The position numbers were made by a program, and so were the translations under genes. A DNA stretch of 64,000 nt from Breznakibacter xylanolyticus (lineage in GTDB: Bacteria > Bacteroidota > Bacteroidia > Bacteroidales > Marinilabiliaceae): the NCBI RefSeq assembly GCF_003254275.1, contig NZ_QKZK01000002.1, forward strand, positions 62,001 to 126,000, read 5' to 3'. Position 1 is the stretch's first letter. Each line of letters starts with the position of its first letter. The notes beneath the pieces are model-generated. The model was given only the letters and a program-made list of their open reading frames with translations, did no database searches and was not told where the DNA came from. Below are positions 59,876 through 64,000 of the stretch, in pieces.

Positions 59876-62105
59876 CCTCACCCTCACCGGTGCCGGATAC
59901 CTGGGATACGTGCAGGCCTGTGCCTGGTTCGAACCCCAGAACTGGTATGCCTCGATGTTTGCCCCGCAGATGATTGCCGAAAAAGGCAAGGATCCCCTGT
60001 ATCGATCCATGTTGCAGTTTTACGACATTCAGATGGTGGAGAACAACATCGACCTGTTTACCGACACCAACGTAAAGGAGTGGCAAAAGTTTTTCAACCA
60101 ACAGGTGAAGCCATCCGACATCAGCTACCTGCTGTACCAGGCCTCGACGGGCGAAATTGACACGGCCATTTTTTACATCAAGAGCCGCAACTATCCGCTC
60201 ACGCCGCGCCTGATGCTCAATTCGCTGATGAAATATCCCAACGCCACCGACGCCAAGGATTTTCTGTACTACGCCGGCTATGCCCGCCGTTGCGAACCCT
60301 ACGTCACCTACGATGCCAACCAGTGGTACTACGGCGACAGCGACCAAAGCTGGCGCACCGACCCCTCGGCCATGCAAACCCAGATAGAAGGCGGCCTAAA
60401 GATGATGGGGCTGGTGCAAAACGATTTCATCCGCGAACGCTACCTCTTTCAGGTCATCCGGTTACGCTTTATGCAAGGCGACTACCGGGGCTGCATCGAC
60501 ACCTACATGACCCATAAAGCCGTTATCAAAACCGGCAACACCATTCAGTACCGCATCATCGGATATTTGGCGGGTGCCTACCTGCGAACGGGGCACACGG
60601 CCAAGGCCAACCATCTTTATTCGGTGGTGTACGACCGCTGCCAGCCCCTGCGCCTGTCGGCATACATGAGCTTTGCCCCGGCCGACGAGAGCGACTGGCA
60701 GGAAACCCTCGCCCTGGCTCGCAACAACCGCGAAAAGTGTGTGCTGTGGCAAATCACCGGCGTGAAACACGACCCCTTCCGTGCCTTGACCGAGATTGCC
60801 GCCATCGACCCCACATCCGACCAGATGGACTTGCTGCTGGTGCGCCTCATCAACATGGCCGAAGAACGCTTTTTGTGCGAAATATCGGACTATTACGGGC
60901 AACAGCCCGTAGATCAGGGCGACTACACCCTGGCCAATGGCAAAATAGCCCCCGAGGCACTGCAGTTGATCCTAAAGATGGCACAAGCCGGCAACACCGC
61001 CAATCCCCTGCTGTGGAAACTGGCCGCCGGCTATCTCACCCTGGTGAGCGGGCAATACGACCAGGCCAACGCCTGGCTGGCACAAGTAAGCAGTGCCCCC
61101 CAGGCATCGCCCCTGATGAAGCAACAAGCCCGACTGCTCAAGCTGGTGAACGACATCGACCGTGCCACCCTCCCCGATGCGGCCTTTGAAGCCCGCATCA
61201 CCCCCGAGCTCAAATGGCTGCATGACGCCCCCCAAGAGGGCGAATTGCGAAGCAGCTACGCCTTTGCCTGGTGCCTGTATCGGTTGGCTCAAAAACATTT
61301 GGCCGCCGGCAATGCTGTCAAAGCACACGTGCTCAACCGATACACCAACCCACGCTTCTATTTGGAAAGCGACAACTGCGATCGCATGCTCGCCTACATG
61401 AATGGCCAGCGCACCGACTTTGAACGTTTCACCCTGAGCATCTATCCCTACACCCAAAAACAAATAGTGCAACACCAGGCCGTGCAGCTCTTTTACGACA
61501 ACCGACTGGCCGATGCCCTGCGCAAACTCGATCAGGTACCCGGAGCCGGAGCTTTTGACCTGCTGGGCGACCCCTTCCGCATCCGCATCAACGACTGCCA
61601 CGACTGCGACCATGCCGACACCTCCCCCCTCTACACCCAGCGGACATTCATCGAAAAAATGCTCGAGTACCAAACCATCATGACCCAAAACCCCGACCGG
61701 GTGGCCGATTGCAGCTTTAAGCTGGCCAATGGCTTTTACAACGCCACCTACTTTGGCAATGCCCGCTATTTTTACCAAACCGACCTGGTGGATTGGGGCT
61801 ACTTCAGCTACTGGACCGGCGACTTTGGAAACATGAACGCCAAAATTCTCGACTGCACCCAGGCCATGAAATACTACCACAAGGCCATGGAAGCAAGCAA
61901 AAACCCCGAGTTCAAGGCCAAATGCTGTTTCATGGCCGCCAAATGCGAGCAAAACATCCGCTACATGCGCAACGAACTGGGCGAGCACGAGGACTTTCGC
62001 TCGGGCAAATATTTTAGGATGATGAAAAAGGAGTTTGCCAACACCGATTATTACAACGACGTGATTCAGGAGTGCAAATACTTCAGGACGTTTGCAAATC
62101 AATGA
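59832..62105 (+). CDS. Large exported helical-repeat protein of unknown function
   Basis: The 757-residue protein has an N-terminal signal or anchor (KPLWIAFVSLTLTGAGYLGYVQA) and Cys in VQACAW that does not form a proper lipobox. The remainder is rich in amphipathic helices with TPR-like spacing: KWLHDAPQEGELRSSYAFAWCLYRLAQKHLAAGNAVKAHVLN, AGNTANPLLWKLAAGYLTLVSGQYDQANAWLAQVS and FKLANGFYNATYFGNARYFYQTD. It suggests a scaffold in the periplasm. It starts 44 bases before the end of the preceding gene; the arrangement indicates a functional pair. No named family is recognised. Confidence 0.72.
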   Translation: MKKKRFKPLWIAFVSLTLTGAGYLGYVQACAWFEPQNWYASMFAPQMIAEKGKDPLYRSMLQFYDIQMVENNIDLFTDTNVKEWQKFFNQQVKPSDISYLLYQASTGEIDTAIFYIKSRNYPLTPRLMLNSLMKYPNATDAKDFLYYAGYARRCEPYVTYDANQWYYGDSDQSWRTDPSAMQTQIEGGLKMMGLVQNDFIRERYLFQVIRLRFMQGDYRGCIDTYMTHKAVIKTGNTIQYRIIGYLAGAYLRTGHTAKANHLYSVVYDRCQPLRLSAYMSFAPADESDWQETLALARNNREKCVLWQITGVKHDPFRALTEIAAIDPTSDQMDLLLVRLINMAEERFLCEISDYYGQQPVDQGDYTLANGKIAPEALQLILKMAQAGNTANPLLWKLAAGYLTLVSGQYDQANAWLAQVSSAPQASPLMKQQARLLKLVNDIDRATLPDAAFEARITPELKWLHDAPQEGELRSSYAFAWCLYRLAQKHLAAGNAVKAHVLNRYTNPRFYLESDNCDRMLAYMNGQRTDFERFTLSIYPYTQKQIVQHQAVQLFYDNRLADALRKLDQVPGAGAFDLLGDPFRIRINDCHDCDHADTSPLYTQRTFIEKMLEYQTIMTQNPDRVADCSFKLANGFYNATYFGNARYFYQTDLVDWGYFSYWTGDFGNMNAKILDCTQAMKYYHKAMEASKNPEFKAKCCFMAAKCEQNIRYMRNELGEHEDFRSGKYFRMMKKEFANTDYYNDVIQECKYFRTFANQ

Positions 62106-62113
62106 CCAATTTT

Positions 62114-62217
62114 AAAACGCAGAGACGCGAAGGCGCTGAGTTTTTTATTAAAATGATGCGTTTTAATCGAGGTTGCAATCTGTGGTTTAATTAGTATGCA
62201 GATAACGCAAAAGAATG
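62114..62217. repeat. Single copy of the 24-kb element arm
   Basis: AAACGCAGAGACGCGAAGGC, GCTGAGTTTTTT, GATGCGTTTTAAT and ATGCAGATAACGCAAAAGAAT follow in the same order as the left arm at 24494-24588, about 38 kb away. Confidence 0.65.
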
Positions 62218-62226
62218 ATGTCACAT

Positions 62227-62264
62227 ACGACAAAGGCACAGAGTATTTTCTGTGCCTTTGTCGT
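62227..62264. terminator. Palindromic terminator/dispersed repeat
   Basis: The perfect 15-bp stem ACGACAAAGGCACAG (62227-62241) pairs with 62250-62264 across an 8-base loop; TATTATATTT follows. It shares CAAAGGCACAG with 41829-41877. Confidence 0.75.
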
Positions 62265-62332
62265 TATTATATTTCATTTAGGCTGAATGAATCAGCGTTC
62301 CCCGCTGAACCTTTTCGAAACAATGACCGTCC

Positions 62333-62554
62333 TCATTTGCGGTGCTTGCTCATGATGTCTTCATAATCGACAAACTCGCCCCGATTCACCTCATCCATCC
62401 CTGCCAGTATCTCATTTTTCAAATCATCATTCAATGCAGCCCACCAATCCACCCTGTTTTCAGAAAACAAATTCCTGATGGACGCCAAAATCTGCGGATC
62501 GTCGGTATCGCGAATCATGCGAATCAACAGTTCTTTTTCAGCCGGAATGTTCAT
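62333..62554 (-). CDS. Small antitoxin-like protein, orphan
   Basis: The 73-residue acidic protein reads NIPAEKELLIRMIRDTDDPQILASIRNLF then WWAALNDDLKNEILAGMDEVNRGEFVDYEDIMSKHRK. The final segment (K-x-E-I-x-x-G-x(4)-NRGEFVDYEDIM) resembles the tail of RelB/addiction-module antitoxins in Bacteroidota. No toxin gene lies on either side (the neighbours are 227 and 174 bp of repeats), so it is an orphan or a solo regulator. Function is inferred from pattern only. Confidence 0.6.
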   Translation of the reverse strand: MNIPAEKELLIRMIRDTDDPQILASIRNLFSENRVDWWAALNDDLKNEILAGMDEVNRGEFVDYEDIMSKHRK

Positions 62555-62659
62555 AATGCTATTTTTTTACAAAGATAAGCCAATCTCGCTCAGATAAGAA
62601 GAGATGACTCAGCATTGATTGACGAATGCAGGTTATATCCGGACACCTGCCAACCAACA

Positions 62660-62694
62660 AAAGACACAAAGGCACTGAGTTTTTTCTCAGCGCC
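62660..62694 (-). terminator. Terminator of ppk2 within a dispersed repeat
   Basis: The stem GGCACTGAG / CTCAGCGCC (62671-62679, 62686-62694; one G-T pair) is followed on the minus strand by TTTGTGTCTTTTG. The flanking CTCTGCACCTCTGCGTTTAA is the same cgcagag-type word. Confidence 0.7.
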
Positions 62695-62728
62695 TCTGCA
62701 CCTCTGCGTTTAATTTTATTTTAAGCCG

Positions 62729-63610
62729 TCAGTTCCGCTCATTCATCAACCGAAACCTCGCCTCCTCCAACTTTGCTTTCTCTTTGGGGTCGAGCTCGGG
62801 GTAGTGCAGCCCCAGGGCTTCGAGGCGGCTGACGATGATGTTGCTCACGGTGAGTCGCATGAACCATTTGCGGTCGGCGGGGATCACGTACCAGGGGGCG
62901 TGCAGGGTGTTGGTGTGGGTCATCATATCGGAGTAGGCCTCCATGTAGCTGTCCCAATGCTGCCGCTCGGCCACATCGGCCATGGAGAACTTCCAGTTGG
63001 CGGCCGGGTCGTCGATGCGCTTGAGGAAGCGCTCCTTTTGTTCGTCCCGGGAGACGTTGAGAAAGAACTTGAGGATGATGGTGCCGTTTTCGGACAGGTG
63101 CTGCTCCATGTTGTTGATTTGCCGGTAGCGATCCATCCAAAACGAGGGCGGCACATGCGGCAGCGAGGTGACCCGGGGCAACTGCTGGTTGAGCAGGTAC
63201 TCGGGATGCACGCGCACCACCAGCACCTCTTCGTAATAACTGCGGTTGAAGATGCCGATGCGGCCACGTTCGGGCATGCACTTGTAGGTGCGCCACAGGT
63301 AGTCGTGATCGAGCTCCTCGGCCGATGGCGTTTTAAAACTGTAGACCTGCGTGCCCTGAGGGTTGAGCCCCGACATGACGTGCTTGATGGTACCATCCTT
63401 GCCGGCCGCATCCATGGCCTGAAAGATGATGAGCACCGAATAACGGTTGTGGGCATACAGCATATCCTGCAGGGCTGCCATGCGCGCAACATTGGATGAG
63501 AGCAACGCTTCGGCATCCTCCTTATTGATGTTGGCCGACTCGTGGGTCGAGAAATCGCTCACCCGCACCGGGTGGCCGGGAAGGGGACAAAAACGGGAAT
63601 CGTGGTGCAT
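62729..63610 (-). CDS. ppk2: Polyphosphate kinase 2 family protein
   Basis: The 293-residue P-loop enzyme uses polyphosphate to phosphorylate nucleotides (ADP or AMP, or GDP). Features: LIIFQAMDAAGKDGTIKHVMSGLNPQG (Walker A with the AAGKDG variant), DYLWRTYKCMPERGRIGIFNRSYYEEVLVVRVHPEYL (Walker B and lid), MEQHLSENGTIILKFFLNVSRDEQKERFLKR and WYVIPADRKWFMRLTVSNIIV. The class (I, II or III) cannot be settled from sequence reading; no second fused domain exists, so it is the one-domain form. It is monocistronic and ends in a terminator. Confidence 0.95.
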   Translation of the reverse strand: MHHDSRFCPLPGHPVRVSDFSTHESANINKEDAEALLSSNVARMAALQDMLYAHNRYSVLIIFQAMDAAGKDGTIKHVMSGLNPQGTQVYSFKTPSAEELDHDYLWRTYKCMPERGRIGIFNRSYYEEVLVVRVHPEYLLNQQLPRVTSLPHVPPSFWMDRYRQINNMEQHLSENGTIILKFFLNVSRDEQKERFLKRIDDPAANWKFSMADVAERQHWDSYMEAYSDMMTHTNTLHAPWYVIPADRKWFMRLTVSNIIVSRLEALGLHYPELDPKEKAKLEEARFRLMNERN

Positions 63611-63805
63611 GGGAATGGGGTTTTAAAAGGTGATGATGAATGACAACCTTCAACGATGCGGTACGGCAGGTCGCCATCAGGACTTTAAATGTAAGGCATC
63701 TGCCGGAGGCATCAAAAAAAACATGATTCTATTATGACTCATGTGGTTAATTGTGAACAGAGATTCACACTAACCATTATTTCGTGCCCTCAAGCCGGGC
63801 GGGCT
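63611..63805. other. Non-coding stretch upstream of ppk2
   Basis: No gene is seen. The end of the stretch (CAAGCCGGGCGGGCTC) leads into the inverted-repeat region. Confidence 0.4.
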
Positions 63806-63964
63806 CTTACTTTTTGGCTACAGCCCCAAAAAGTAAGCAAAAAAGGCCGCCGCTGACGTAAAATGGCTAAAAATCATAGGCCTTCGCTAAAATCTGCGAA
63901 CTCGCAAGCTCAAACAGCGCATATTTCTTAACGCTCAGGCCTATGATTTTTTTAACGCCATTTT
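63806..63964. repeat. Compound inverted-repeat element at the window end
   Basis: A hairpin CTTACTTTTTGG / CCAAAAAGTAAG (63806-63817, 63826-63837) is followed by a longer inverted repeat. Its arms AAAATGGC plus AAAAATCATAGGCCT (63860-63883) and AGGCCTATGATTTTT plus GCCATTTT (63937-63964) enclose about 53 bases. No ORF is present. Confidence 0.8.
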
Positions 63965-64000
63965 CATCTGTATATTATTTGTTTTCAATTGGTCAGATGG

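Overview
The window is a chromosomal segment of a Bacteroidota bacterium, most likely a free-living, Bacteroidales/Marinilabiliales-like species; I cannot name the genus. Three things point there. Many genes are preceded by the phylum's sigma factor signature (TTTG, about 19 bases, TAnnTTTG) and an A-rich, Shine-Dalgarno-free leader. Several families are typical of the phylum: the DUF349 repeat protein, the AddB-like nuclease, a RapZ-C domain fused to a sugar kinase, and SpII lipoproteins. The neighbourhoods yidC-pyrG and ffh-folD are also common there. SucA/SucB, NhaA and PPK2 fit a respiring, salt-exposed organism. I found no tRNA, rRNA or CRISPR array.

Layout. 1-5.3 kb: a tripartite RND efflux operon (adaptor tail, inner-membrane pump, TolC-like lipoprotein) framed by an imperfect inverted repeat. 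5.4-9 kb: a 42-bp tandem array, a DUF554 protein, and an AmgK-like sugar kinase fused to a RapZ C-terminal domain, followed by a MurU-like nucleotidyltransferase (probable amino-sugar or cell-wall salvage). 9-13.7 kb: NhaA, a small HTH protein, PAP2 phosphatase, lipid kinase, EamA transporter. 13.8-23.3 kb (minus strand): YidC, PyrG, a large YwqK/MORN-like secreted protein, a DUF349 protein and a DUF4349 lipoprotein. 23.3-26.8 kb: a repeat-rich stretch with DUF2293, TrmD and a 2OG-Fe(II) oxygenase. 26.8-34.8 kb: AddB-like nuclease, SucA, SucB, YggS.

34.9-40.3 kb is the most unusual part. Two unrelated enzymes, a DHOD-like flavoprotein lacking the usual active-site cysteine motif and a four-domain CoA-disulfide-reductase/rhodanese/TusA/DsrE protein, are each preceded by a 30-codon ORF. 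The two ORFs have the same length, similar sequence (shared FHxAxEKQII), and stop codons overlapping the enzyme start as ATGA. They look like a shared, translationally coupled leader peptide. A secreted lipoprotein pair lies between them.

40.4-45.4 kb: Ffh, FolD, an RluA-type pseudouridine synthase preceded by an internally deleted paralogue without the catalytic core, and a HigBA-like toxin-antitoxin pair. 45.5-55.2 kb: CotH lipoprotein, B12-binding radical SAM protein, YoeB/YefM, HrpB, UvrA. 55.2-56.4 kb: a REP-associated tyrosine transposase with three copies of its palindrome, one inside its own reading frame, then a 21-bp tandem array. 56.3-64 kb: glycosyltransferase, a phosphofructokinase with PPi-type motifs, an overlapping pair of unrecognised exported proteins, an orphan antitoxin-like protein, PPK2 and terminal inverted repeats. 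Dispersed intergenic repeats, several of which double as terminators, recur from 24 to 64 kb.
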